Shown here: in pieces, positions 14,969 to 23,999 of the stretch
Position numbering within the stretch: position 1 is the first letter of the stretch
Layout of the letters: every line of letters starts with the position of its first letter
Assembly (NCBI GenBank): GCA_030587365.1
Contig: JAUQZE010000002.1
Location: forward strand, 1 to 64,000
Direction of reading: 5' to 3'
Length of the DNA: 64,000 nt
Source of the DNA: Candidatus Freyarchaeota archaeon
GTDB taxonomy: Archaea > Asgardarchaeota > Jordiarchaeia > Jordiarchaeales > Jordiarchaeaceae
The notes under the pieces: generated by a model
What the model saw: only the letters and a program-made list of their open reading frames with translations
Told to the model about the DNA's origin: nothing
The model's database searches: none
Program-made: the position numbers and the translations under genes

Positions 14969-16675
14969 TTGCTAGGAAAAGATACGTCTCTAAGCTTTAA
15001 GCCCGTGTACAAGCAGGAACGCGGGTTAGATTTAGCGATTCTTAAAAGTAACATCATGGTGGCCAGTATTATTTGCCAGATTGTAAGCAACACCATCGGA
15101 CCGTATAGTGTGAATAAGGCAATCCTCAAAAAGAATGGAGAAGTGCTGATAACTGGTGATGCATTCACCATACTGAAGAATCTTAAGGCAGAGCACCCTG
15201 TGGCTAAAATTTTGATTGGGATGGCGAAAGCGCAGGACGCCGTAGTGGGGGACGGAGTAGCCACCGCGGTAATTTTGGCTGGCGAGTTTCTCAGAAAGGC
15301 GGAAAACCTAATGGATCAAGGGCTTCTCCCCTCAACCATCCTAAAAGGATACGATTTAGCGTTAAAAAGGGCGACTAAAAAATTAGAGGAAATCGCTATT
15401 CCGGTAAAACCTGGTGATGAGGATATCTTAAGGAAGTCAGCTTCGACCGCGGTAAACACGAAGATTACCAGCTCACCCGAAACAGTAAATGAGTTCAGCA
15501 AAATGGCACTCGAAGTAACTAAACGAGTTATAAGTGAAGTTTCTGGAAAAACGAGACTGAAAATTGAAGACGTCAAAGTTATTAAAAAGAGGGGAGGTTC
15601 TCTCAGCGACTCCTACGTTGTGGACGGTTATGTTATAGAGGATAGGGAAATCGTTCACCCAGATATGCCGAGAAGGGTTGAAAACGCCAAGGTCGCTCTG
15701 TTGAGAAGTCTGGAATTAAAGGAAATTTCGGGGAGTTGGTGGGAAGCTTTGGGAAAAAATATGAAGATACAGGTCAGAGCACTGGAAGAACATAAAGCCT
15801 TCCTCGAAAAGAGAGTAGCGATAGTTAAAGAAATGGTAACTAGACTGGTTTCGTGTGGAGTGAATGTGGCTCTTGTGAATAAGGGCATAGATGAGATAGT
15901 TGAACATTATCTCGCACGAGCGGGGATACTGACTGTTAAGCGTGTTTTTCTACCGGATATTAACAGGATTGCCAAGTTGACTGGGGCATCTATCGTGTCC
16001 GACATTTTTAATGAGGATTTGACAAGTGATAAATTGGGAAAGGCGGAAGTGGTTGAAGAATGGAAGCCCTCCGAAAAAGAAAACTACATAGTAATTAGGG
16101 GATGCCCGGCTCAGGGGGCTTCAAGCGTCATTATAAGAGGGGGAAACGAATACGCTCTGGAAGAGGCTGAAAGAAGCCTCTACGACGCACTCCACGTTAT
16201 CAGGAACATTAAGGAAGACCCCCGAATTATACCCGGCGGCGGAGCATCAGAAATAGAACTCTCCAAGTGTTTAGGGGAATACGCACAGACATTTGAGGGA
16301 AAGGAACAGTTAGCGATTTTAGCTTACGCCGAAGCAATGCGAATAGTACCACAAACCCTAGCGGATAACGCGGGACTAGACACATTACACATTCTAACCG
16401 AACTAAAGGCAAAACACGGCGAGGGAATGATCTGGGCGGGTGTAAATGTGATCGACGGCCAGGTCGATGATATGCAAAAAATAGGGGTCTACGACCCGCT
16501 AAAGGTAAAGGTTCATGCGTTAAATGCAGCCACAGATGTTGCGAGAATAGTACTACGAATAGACCAAATCATACTAGCCAAGGACCGCAAGAAAGAAGAA
16601 GAACCCAAACCCGAAACAGAAACCGGAAAAAAGCAGATAGATGCTCTGAAAAAGGTTTATGATTTAAAGCTGTAA
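14969..16675 (+). CDS. Divergent group II chaperonin in the mtrH operon
   Basis: A 568-residue thermosome-type subunit of full length. GPYSVNKAIL replaces the usual GPKGMDK, ITGDAFTIL replaces TNDGATIL, and GDGVATAV replaces GDGTTTAV. The ATPase aspartates, including that of YDAL before GGGASEIEL, are retained. The second threonine-rich loop is changed, so activity may be altered. TTG start with GTGAG upstream. It closes the plus-strand operon after the FMN-binding protein, facing the RACE gene tail-to-tail with a 38-bp gap. Together with the fused chaperonin it gives three subunit types at one locus. Confidence 0.85.
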   Translation: MLGKDTSLSFKPVYKQERGLDLAILKSNIMVASIICQIVSNTIGPYSVNKAILKKNGEVLITGDAFTILKNLKAEHPVAKILIGMAKAQDAVVGDGVATAVILAGEFLRKAENLMDQGLLPSTILKGYDLALKRATKKLEEIAIPVKPGDEDILRKSASTAVNTKITSSPETVNEFSKMALEVTKRVISEVSGKTRLKIEDVKVIKKRGGSLSDSYVVDGYVIEDREIVHPDMPRRVENAKVALLRSLELKEISGSWWEALGKNMKIQVRALEEHKAFLEKRVAIVKEMVTRLVSCGVNVALVNKGIDEIVEHYLARAGILTVKRVFLPDINRIAKLTGASIVSDIFNEDLTSDKLGKAEVVEEWKPSEKENYIVIRGCPAQGASSVIIRGGNEYALEEAERSLYDALHVIRNIKEDPRIIPGGGASEIELSKCLGEYAQTFEGKEQLAILAYAEAMRIVPQTLADNAGLDTLHILTELKAKHGEGMIWAGVNVIDGQVDDMQKIGVYDPLKVKVHALNAATDVARIVLRIDQIILAKDRKKEEEPKPETETGKKQIDALKKVYDLKL

Positions 16676-16713
16676 AAAAGAAACAGAGAGAATTGACGAA
16701 ATGGAATGTTTCT

Positions 16714-18606
16714 TTATCGGTTTTCTTCTAAATATTTCTTTATTGAGGGATAACCTTCCAGATTCTTATAAGGAATCAGGTTTGATTTGACGAATTCACT
16801 TTTGAAGCCTGGTTCAGCCATAAGCTCCACGTATCTTATCCATCTAGACAGTCTTCGTGCGGTTTTTCGAACATCCTTTGATATAAGAGCCATTTTAGCT
16901 CCTGCGAGAGCGGTATTCCCTGCAAACGTTATTTTTTCGGTGGGAATATCGGGAATGAGACCCAGAAACTTTGCACTCTCCGGGTTAATGTAGCTGCCGA
17001 AAGCTCCAGCTATGAAAGCCTTGTCTATGTCGTTTTCAGTCACTTCTTTCTTCTTCATTAGAACCGCACAGCCCGTGTGTATGGCGGCTTTCGCCAATTG
17101 AATTTCTTCCACGTCTTTTATGGAGACAGTAATGTTCTTTTCAATGTCTGTTTCTTCTTTCCAAGCTACCACGAATTCGGGCTTTCCCTCTGTTCTAACT
17201 ATTCGCGGTGTGTCTAGGTCGTTAAATTTTCCTCTCTCGGTGATGATTCCACACTTGAACATCTCAGCCACAACATCAATTATTCCGGAACCGCATATAC
17301 CAACTGGCTTTGAGCCTCCAATTGTTTCGTATTTAACCTCAAAATTTTTGGGTTGTATTTGCACCCTTTCAATAGCCCCAGTCACAGCCTTCATACCGTA
17401 CTGGATATGGACACCCTCAAAAGCGGGGCCCGCAGCACAGGAGCAACAAACAAGTTCCTCCTTATTGCCCACAAAAACTTCGCCGTTGGTACCAACATCC
17501 ACAAGCAGGCACATTTCATCCAGTTCATGAATGCCAGTCGCTAATACGTCGCCAACCGCATCTGCGCCCACATAGCCCGCAATATTAGGCAGAACGTAAA
17601 CACTCCCCCTAGGGTTAACATTTATGTTTAGTGTTTTCGCCCCGGCTATGACCGGGAATTTTACTCCCGGAACATAGGGTGCCAGGTGCAAATACCGGGT
17701 TTGGATACCTAGAAATAGACTGAACATTGCTGTGTTGCCCACGACTGTCAACTCGTAAATTTCCTTGGAAGCTACACCTGATTCTTCGCAAGCCATCTGA
17801 ATTATTCTGTTAATTCCTTCTGTTGCCAGATTCTGTAATCTCTGCTTATTCTCGTATCCCTCTTCCGCATAGGAAATTCGAGAAAGTATGTCTTCACCAT
17901 AAGCAATCTGAGGATTCTCTATGGATCCAACACCCACAACCTCCCCACTATTCAAATCGACCAGATACCCAACAATTTTGGAAGTACCAATATCAACTGC
18001 AAATCCAAAAACTCTGGAAGCGGTATCAGCAGGTTCAAAATCTATAATTTTCTTACTATCCAAAACGGTAACCGTCGCATTCCAATTCCCCTCCCTCAGA
18101 ACATCGGGAAGTATTCTGAGCAACTCATACTCAAATTCCAATTCTCGAAGATTAGACACCTTCTCCAAATTGCTCAAAATATTTACATCATCCGCAATCG
18201 GATTCTGAACAGTAGGCCTGTCCAAAACTGAAACTAAATTAATTTTCTTAACATTTGGATCAAGCTTAACAGGCTGTTCCATGCCATGTATTTGTATCTT
18301 CCTAACACTCAACCGACTCTCACTGGGAACAAATACAAGGGAACCTCCACGGATTGAAGCCATGCAAGCCAATCGATATCCTCGATTAATCTCTTCGGGT
18401 GTCAAGTGTTCCCTCTCTGTTTCGGATACCTCACTTAAGTTACTCTGATCCTCAACTATGATCCTGCATTTTCCACATTTGCCTTTTCCACCGCATTCGG
18501 AGCGTATTCCCGCTCCTCTCTCTTTCGACACATCTAGTATGGTAGATCCGCCGTCTGCTGTGAGTTTCTTGCCCTCTGGCTCGAACCGAACAACAAATCG
18601 TTTCAT
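16714..18606 (-). CDS. RACE-type reductive activator of corrinoid proteins (ferredoxin + DUF4445)
   Basis: A 630-residue protein. Residues 1-90 form a [2Fe-2S] ferredoxin domain with C38, C44, C47 and C81 (SECGGKGKCGKC and RLACMAS). The rest is the DUF4445/RACE part with ASKHA-type sugar-kinase/actin folds: FAVDIGTSKIVGYLVDL, VGNTAMFSLFLG, LLVDVGTNGEVFVGN and IAGAFGSYINP. Such proteins use ATP and an electron to re-reduce Co(II) corrinoid back to Co(I). The start ATG 18604-18606 has GGAGG seven bases upstream; the frame is open further but without support. Its presence here strongly supports a corrinoid methyltransferase system. Confidence 0.9.
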   Translation of the reverse strand: MKRFVVRFEPEGKKLTADGGSTILDVSKERGAGIRSECGGKGKCGKCRIIVEDQSNLSEVSETEREHLTPEEINRGYRLACMASIRGGSLVFVPSESRLSVRKIQIHGMEQPVKLDPNVKKINLVSVLDRPTVQNPIADDVNILSNLEKVSNLRELEFEYELLRILPDVLREGNWNATVTVLDSKKIIDFEPADTASRVFGFAVDIGTSKIVGYLVDLNSGEVVGVGSIENPQIAYGEDILSRISYAEEGYENKQRLQNLATEGINRIIQMACEESGVASKEIYELTVVGNTAMFSLFLGIQTRYLHLAPYVPGVKFPVIAGAKTLNINVNPRGSVYVLPNIAGYVGADAVGDVLATGIHELDEMCLLVDVGTNGEVFVGNKEELVCCSCAAGPAFEGVHIQYGMKAVTGAIERVQIQPKNFEVKYETIGGSKPVGICGSGIIDVVAEMFKCGIITERGKFNDLDTPRIVRTEGKPEFVVAWKEETDIEKNITVSIKDVEEIQLAKAAIHTGCAVLMKKKEVTENDIDKAFIAGAFGSYINPESAKFLGLIPDIPTEKITFAGNTALAGAKMALISKDVRKTARRLSRWIRYVELMAEPGFKSEFVKSNLIPYKNLEGYPSIKKYLEENR

Positions 18607-19071
18607 GAATTTGCCTCCAGAGCTGATAAAAAATAATATAAACATTATATTGATGTTTTTTATAAATTAAATAATTTAAATCATATTTCATAAATATAAA
18701 ATCTGTATTAATTCAAGCTGATTTTCCTAGTACGCAGCTCTCAAATTTTTATTTTGCGTACTTTACGGATTATTATCGTGAAATCATTTAAAAATAATTT
18801 CAAGAGAAGGTTAATCGGGGTGCAGTAATTCTAATGTAATGAAGATTTTGAACACAGTTGGAGAGTTCAAAACGTAGGTTTACTACAAAAATTTTAATTT
18901 TGAGATTGTTTATTATTAAGGAAATTAATATTTTACACAAAAAATTTTTTATAAATCAAATTAATAAATAGAATTTTCAAATTATTCTATATAAAATTTT
19001 AAATATTTGTTTATATTAATTAATTTATAGGAATTAAAAAGGGGATAACCACCTTTAGAGGAGGGTCTTAA
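18607..19071. other. Very AT-rich divergent spacer between RACE and the first GlcD-like gene
   Basis: About 465 bp with no coding signal. It is almost pure A/T from 18900 to 19030, with many overlapping TATA-like stretches, so single promoters cannot be assigned. GGAGGG at 19060-19065 is the ribosome site of the downstream flavoprotein. No operator or RNA was recognised. Confidence 0.4.
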
Positions 19072-20892
19072 CTGAGTTTAGAAAAGAAGGAAGATAGTGA
19101 ATCTCTAGAAGAGAGGATTGAAAAAAAGGTTATTAGCAGAGCTGTTACAAAGGAAGTCATAGAGGAAGTTGAACACAAGCCAACTCCAGATGAGCTTAAA
19201 AAAATGGCTGTCGCCGAGCTTACTGCTCTTCTCGGAGAAGACCACGTCTCAACGGACCCAGTGGATCTCAAGGTATACAGTAAAGATTTCTATACACCAG
19301 TGGCCAAAGCCTTCCTCGGCTCCGTGGCCGAGGCCGGAATTCTGGTTCTACCCGCAAACACAGAAGAGGTTGCGGCGGCCGTTAGGATCGCTAACAAGTA
19401 CAGGATATCTGTGACTCCCTTCGCTCTGGGTACAAACATGGCGTCTAATGCTATTCCCTCAAAGGAAGGAGCAATAATAATGGATTTACGGCTAATGAGG
19501 GGAGTGAAGGTTAGCCCTGAAGCGCAGGCCGTCACCATTCAACCGGCAGTTTCGTTCGGCTATCTCCAGTCCATTTTGAATCAGTACGGATTGAAGGTGC
19601 CCTCACACATAGGCGGGGGACAGGGAGGGTTTATAGGTAACTGGATGCAGGCTAACGTCCGTCCCTGGAATGCTATGGGCGGAATGACCGACCCCGTGAT
19701 TACTGCGGAGATAGTTCTTCCTACAGGAGAGATTATGAGAACGGGTTCCCAAGCTATGAAGGATGAGAATTACAAGGAGAAAAACCCGTACGTTAGAATG
19801 GCATTTGGTCCAGATATTGTTGGACTATTCAGAGGTAGCATTGCTGCCTTTGGAATCGTTACAAGTGTAACCCTGAGGTGTTATAGTGGGGGAGAAGCTG
19901 AAAAACGTTTGAAAATTGGATTTAAGAACCTCGAATCCTTAATGAAAGCTTCAGACGAAATTCAGTACCATAGGATTGGAACAGCCACCCTTGGTGTGAA
20001 CCGTGAAAACGTTTTCTCAACAATAACAACGCCAGTTGAACGCAAGGACATGAACAAAAAGATGCTGGATCAAATAAAACAGAGCTTGTCAGAATGGATT
20101 CTGTTCATTAACCTTGAGGGTGCTAAAGAGCAGGTCAAAGCGGAGGAAAGGGTTGTTCAGAAGATCGTGGAAAAATATGGTGGAAAAGATGTGAAACTCT
20201 CCGAGTTGCTCATGGAACGGCTCGATGAGTTCTCTACACACCATGGGGGTGCGCAGATACGAGCATTAGCAGAGCCCACGAGTATGATAGCTCTTTGGTG
20301 CCAAGTCCCGAGGACGCACATTCTCCAATTCTATAACGATTCTAACGAGAAGATGAAGGAACTTGATATTAGGCACCCTACCACCAATGAACCATTCTTT
20401 GGGCGTTGGTTCTTTGTTCCTCACGATCGTGGTGTCACGAATCTGATAGGAGTGGACTTAGACTTCACTGTACTTGAGGAGGAGTCATTCAGGAAGGCTA
20501 AGGAGTTTCTAGTGAATTACCTGCCCATAATGGAAAAGAATTATGGAGCTATTCCTCTTGTAATGGGACCATTAGCAGATCTTATTCTGATGCCGTCCTA
20601 CACTGACTTGCTCAAGGCGCTTAAGAAACTCATCGACCACCGAAACATAATGAACCCAAACCGTTTAATCATGGGCATGGAGAACATTCACTTAACTGCG
20701 GAAATCGCGGGCTACAGGACGGGACTAAAGAAGTACTTCAAACTCCTAAAGAAAGCTTTGGAAACTGATGGTCAGAACATTGGGGACGCAGCTAGGAAAA
20801 TGATTAACGAATTAAGTGAAGAGATTGAGAAACTTGAAAAATTGGATGAGTCCCATTACACAACAAGTCTTGAAGGTTATCAAAGAATGTAG
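19072..20892 (+). CDS. GlcD-like FAD-binding oxidoreductase, copy 1, probable CTG start
   Basis: A VAO/PCMH-type flavoprotein with the FAD-binding block LVLPANTEEVAAAVRIANKY and PFALGTNMAS, then a C-terminal cap. The first ATG (19204) would remove 44 residues that are conserved in copy 2 (32729-34318). The frame opens at CTG 19072, directly after an in-frame TAA and six bases after GGAGGG, and copy 2 and a relic at 27624 have CTG at the same place. So CTG is the likely start (606 residues). The C-terminus is about 60 residues longer than in copy 2. Followed after 12 bp by the HdrD-like subunit. Probably oxidises a 2-hydroxyacid or similar substrate. Confidence 0.8.
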   Translation: MSLEKKEDSESLEERIEKKVISRAVTKEVIEEVEHKPTPDELKKMAVAELTALLGEDHVSTDPVDLKVYSKDFYTPVAKAFLGSVAEAGILVLPANTEEVAAAVRIANKYRISVTPFALGTNMASNAIPSKEGAIIMDLRLMRGVKVSPEAQAVTIQPAVSFGYLQSILNQYGLKVPSHIGGGQGGFIGNWMQANVRPWNAMGGMTDPVITAEIVLPTGEIMRTGSQAMKDENYKEKNPYVRMAFGPDIVGLFRGSIAAFGIVTSVTLRCYSGGEAEKRLKIGFKNLESLMKASDEIQYHRIGTATLGVNRENVFSTITTPVERKDMNKKMLDQIKQSLSEWILFINLEGAKEQVKAEERVVQKIVEKYGGKDVKLSELLMERLDEFSTHHGGAQIRALAEPTSMIALWCQVPRTHILQFYNDSNEKMKELDIRHPTTNEPFFGRWFFVPHDRGVTNLIGVDLDFTVLEEESFRKAKEFLVNYLPIMEKNYGAIPLVMGPLADLILMPSYTDLLKALKKLIDHRNIMNPNRLIMGMENIHLTAEIAGYRTGLKKYFKLLKKALETDGQNIGDAARKMINELSEEIEKLEKLDESHYTTSLEGYQRM

Positions 20893-20904
20893 GGGGCGGT
20901 AAAG

Positions 20905-22179
20905 ATGGTTAAGGTTAACTTGGCGGAATATATGGAGTTGCTGGAAAGATGTAACAAGTGTTCGGCTTGTACCGAGTATGTTGAGAACTACAGTTACGAG
21001 GCATTGTGCCCTATGGCTGAGAGATTTGTAAAGGAATCCTACCGCCCCTCGGGATTAATGGAGCTTGCGAGACAATTGGCACTTAAGGCAATTGAACTCA
21101 AAGGAACGCCCGCAGCCACAGATATAGTGGAACTGTGCAGACTTGTTGGATTTAATCCGAAGTCCCTGAGTGAACGATACTTCGCCTGTACGGAGTGTGG
21201 AGCGTGTGATGCTTCCTGCTTCCAGTATTCGGGGAAACATCCTCTGAAGATTTTCAAGGAAGTAAGAAAGGCACTGGCACAGAAGGACATCATTCCAGAG
21301 AAATTCAACGAGATTAGAGAGAACGTACTAGCTCATAGCTCCCCCTTCATAACTGGGAAATCTAGGGCGGCTAAAGTAGGGAAGTTCTTTCGAATACCCA
21401 AAATGGCAGAGATAACAGAGAAAAGTAAAACGCTCTACTTTATAGGGTGTACCACTGCTCACAGCCTCCCGCAGGTTGCAGGAGCTACAATGAGTGTTCT
21501 AAACAAGGCAGGCGTAGATTTTGCGATTATGCACAATGAGATGTGCTGCGGCTACCCGCTGATACACACTGGTCAACAGGACAAAGCCCGAGACCTAGTG
21601 AAAAGCAGTATTAAAAGGATTAGCGAAACGGGGGCTAAATTGGTTCTAACGAGTTGTGCTGGATGCTTCCAAGTTCTGAGTAAAGACTATCCAGAGCTTG
21701 TAGATACGGTTCCCTTTGAGGTTGTCCACACCACGAGGTTCTTTGAAACTTTGATTAACGATGGTTTAGCGCTTAAACCAATTAACGCAGTGGCTACTTA
21801 TCATGATCCGTGTAACATTGGTCGGAAGGCAGAAAATCCTATGTATGATGAGCCAAGAAACGTACTATCTAACATACCGAAAATGGAGCTGTTAGAGATG
21901 AAGAGAAACAGAAAGGGCAGTTTCTGCTGCGGTTCTGGCGGAGGCGTCGCCTGGTCCTACCCTTTCAAAATGGGGGCCTGGGTCTCCAACAACCGTGCAT
22001 CTGAAGCCACTCGAACTCTGGCAAACATAGGCGGTAAGCGTTCATCCTACTTGGTTTCTGCATGTCCCGCCTGCGAACTGGCACTAGGAAACGCACTCAA
22101 GCAGCACAACGGTTCTAAAGTTCTAGATATAAGCGAGGTTCTAGCCGAAGCAGTTAATGGTCGGCGACTAGCTAGTTGA
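20905..22179 (+). CDS. HdrD/GlcF-like iron-sulfur subunit, copy 1
   Basis: A 424-residue protein with two ferredoxin-type clusters in the N-terminal third (CNKCSAC, later CP, and CTECGACDASC) and two CCG domains (EMCCGYP with TSCAGC; YHDPC with FCCGSGGGV and ACPAC). CCG domains bind the non-cubane clusters of heterodisulfide reductase HdrD/HdrB or serve as electron relay in GlcF. ATG start, 12 bp after the GlcD-like gene, so the two form a flavoprotein/iron-sulfur pair. The electron acceptor, perhaps a disulfide or quinone, is not known. No membrane anchor is visible. Confidence 0.85.
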   Translation: MVKVNLAEYMELLERCNKCSACTEYVENYSYEALCPMAERFVKESYRPSGLMELARQLALKAIELKGTPAATDIVELCRLVGFNPKSLSERYFACTECGACDASCFQYSGKHPLKIFKEVRKALAQKDIIPEKFNEIRENVLAHSSPFITGKSRAAKVGKFFRIPKMAEITEKSKTLYFIGCTTAHSLPQVAGATMSVLNKAGVDFAIMHNEMCCGYPLIHTGQQDKARDLVKSSIKRISETGAKLVLTSCAGCFQVLSKDYPELVDTVPFEVVHTTRFFETLINDGLALKPINAVATYHDPCNIGRKAENPMYDEPRNVLSNIPKMELLEMKRNRKGSFCCGSGGGVAWSYPFKMGAWVSNNRASEATRTLANIGGKRSSYLVSACPACELALGNALKQHNGSKVLDISEVLAEAVNGRRLAS

Positions 22180-22189
22180 AAAGCGGAAT

Positions 22190-22266
22190 GGAAGCCCCTA
22201 AGACATAAGAGATTCCCGTTGCTGTGGGGAGATTTAAAAGAAAAGTAGGGGTTATTAGGGGCTTCC
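22190..22266. repeat. Perfect 12-bp inverted repeat with 53-bp loop
   Basis: GGAAGCCCCTAA at 22190-22201 is the exact reverse complement of TTAGGGGCTTCC at 22255-22266. It lies about 10 bp after the HdrD-like stop. It could form a long hairpin in the transcript tail or be the ends of a small lost insertion. The loop contains no gene. Confidence 0.55.
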
Positions 22267-22400
22267 TCCGCGTTAGTTTCAGCCCACCTAAGCAACACCT
22301 GCAAGCATGGTTTAGGTTTGGGGGATTTAAATAATTAGTTGCAGAATTTGAAATGCAAAGGCAATTGTATGAGAGGGCTATACATAAGGATCCATAACTG

Positions 22401-22598
22401 GGGAAATATCATATGATCACCGTTCCAAGTAACCTCAGTTTCAAATCGCCGACAGTTAAGGGATTATATTTCACGGGCGACACATAGAGAGTTCCTAGTG
22501 GAATCTTGTCGGATAAGGCCTTGGGCTGTGCCATTCAATGTGCAGAAGTAATCAAAAAAGAAAACAAGGAACTTAATTTTTTAGCGAAAAGTAAATAG
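22401..22598 (+). pseudogene. C-terminal remnant of a phytoene-desaturase-like FAD oxidoreductase
   Basis: The plus frame reads GKYHMITVPSNLSFKSPTVK, then GLYFTGDT, an in-frame TAG, and RVPSGILSDKALGCAIQCAE before a final TAG at 22596-22598. GLYFTGD-T-R followed by a small-residue helix is the C-terminal FAD-closing motif of phytoene-desaturase-type NAD(P)/FAD oxidoreductases. The several hundred N-terminal residues are gone, and the frame is broken both by the stop and apparently by a shift just upstream of 22401. It is a dead remnant. Confidence 0.6.
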
Positions 22599-22719
22599 CC
22601 TAATAAATTATAATTATTAACATGAAAAGAGAACTTTATAATATTTAAAAAATAAAAATAATATACTGCCTGAATTTTTCAGGTCCACGTCTTTAAAAAT
22701 TGATAGGAGACATGAGAAA

Positions 22720-23190
22720 ATGTTGAAAGTGAGGGAGTCTCTATACAATTCTATAGTAGTGTGTTCACTACTGAGCGCTGCAGATAGGATTGGACTAAAT
22801 CCTATGGTGCTTGGACGTCAAACAGCTACGGTATTAGTTCCCCTACTAGGTGATATATTCAAAAAGACTTTGGGTAAAAAACCCCCATCAAACATGGAAG
22901 AACTTGTAAAGGATATACAAGAGATGATGAAGGATGTTGGACTAGCGGATCCAGAAAGAAATGAAGTGAGTTTTTCTGGAAACCAGCTCATAATGAAATC
23001 AAGTGACTGTTTTTACCGAGAAATGGCTGAATTTGGAAAAACCCTTGGATATACTGCTTGCCCCCTGTGCGCTTTAAGTATTTTTTTGATGGGAACCATC
23101 AAAGCTCTAAATCTAGGTCAAATTTCAAGTGTCAAGGCGGAGTATGACGGAACCAAGTGTACGATGAAATTAGAAATGTTGGAAGAATAA
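22720..23190 (+). CDS. Small V4R-like cysteine protein
   Basis: A 156-residue protein: helical N-terminal part (LLSAADRIGLNPMVLGRQTA), then SSDCFYREMAEFGKTLGYTA and CPLC near residues 117-120, ending in a strand TKCTMKLEML. The pattern of a strand, helix and C-terminal cysteines resembles V4R-type small-molecule-binding domains, and the protein at 27769-28236 is a paralogue (CINRPLAEQ...CPLC). Ligand unknown. ATG start with GGAGA upstream. Lies alone between remnants. Confidence 0.5.
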   Translation: MLKVRESLYNSIVVCSLLSAADRIGLNPMVLGRQTATVLVPLLGDIFKKTLGKKPPSNMEELVKDIQEMMKDVGLADPERNEVSFSGNQLIMKSSDCFYREMAEFGKTLGYTACPLCALSIFLMGTIKALNLGQISSVKAEYDGTKCTMKLEMLEE

Positions 23191-23297
23191 TTAAAACTTA
23201 AAAATTAATTCGAAAAAATATTCTTTACCCTTTTTTATCATAAATAGTTAAGAATATTACAGATTCTATTTGGTTATAAAGTCTTTCAAAAAATCAA

Positions 23298-23337
23298 GCG
23301 GAGAAACTCGAGTTTTGCGTTTCTGCTTTGTTTTTTC
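23298..23337 (+). terminator. Hairpin followed by T-run
   Basis: AGCGGAGAAAC and GTTTCTGCT can pair (with a two-base bulge) around a short loop, followed by TTGTTTTTTCT. It lies about 110 bp downstream of the V4R-like gene and looks like a terminator hairpin, although archaea mostly rely on T-runs alone. Confidence 0.35.
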
Positions 23338-23407
23338 TATCAAATCAAGCTAAAAAAGGCTCTCTAATACCGAGGCAATCTAATAAAAAGGAAGCCACAA
23401 CTTTTCA

Positions 23408-23475
23408 TATGTATATAAAATAATTAATTCTCACACAGAATCGTAAGAATTTGAAGGCGTGAGTTTTTGACCAAA
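23408..23475 (+). repeat. Decayed copy of the leuB-type promoter and leader
   Basis: The stretch containing TATATAAAATAATTAATTC, CACACAGAATC, TTGAAGGCGTGA and TTGACCAAA parallels, feature for feature, the promoter, leader, ribosome site and TTG start of the dehydrogenase at 28382-28450. After the start the copy runs into a stop within eight codons. It is either a broken duplicate of that gene's front end or a shared promoter module. Confidence 0.5.
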
Positions 23476-23538
23476 TATCAAATTTTCTAGAGTATAAGGA
23501 AGCCCCGCGCAAATAGTTATGAAAGCGAGGAGGTGTTA

Positions 23539-23989
23539 ATAAAACAGGGGAAAGAAGATCTCGAAACCCGAGGACATTCCACCCGAAATCCTTCGATTTC
23601 TTCTTGAGCGTTGGTCAGAAAACATGAACACCATCCAGTAAAGGTTCGTAGAAGCGGATCGCATAGCAAAGAGCTTCACTGAAAAGGTTCCAGATAGCCC
23701 TTAGATAGGCTGAACTATTTTTTCACTTCGGAGGGCACTTATTTGATTTCAAATCAAAGAAAGACACGGGACAAACCATAATAAACTACAAGGACTTTTA
23801 CAACGGCTACCGCGCCCTTGAGGATAGAAAATATGAGTACAAATCCCTAAAGGAAGCATATTCGAAATAGCTCCCTCTGCAGATGACGCCCTCAAAATGG
23901 CACCAATGATGCCCGATATGATCGAGGCCCATATCAAAGCCGTAAGAGACGCGGAAAAGAGGTTTAAAGTGCAACTACCCAAGTACTGA
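23539..23989 (+). pseudogene. Frameshifted gene of unknown family
   Basis: A strong ribosome site GAGGAGGTG (23527-23535) is followed at start distance by ATA instead of ATG. Then protein-like segments appear in shifting frames: KPEDIPPEILRFLLERWSEN, RFVEADRIAKSFTEKVPDSP, INYKDFYNGYRALEDRKYEY and SADDALKMAPMMPDMIEAHI, ending at TGA 23987-23989. Several frameshifts and stops separate them. I do not recognise the family. The peptides are charged and helical, without membrane segments. Interpreted as a recently inactivated gene. Confidence 0.5.
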
Positions 23990-23999
23990 CAAAACAAAG

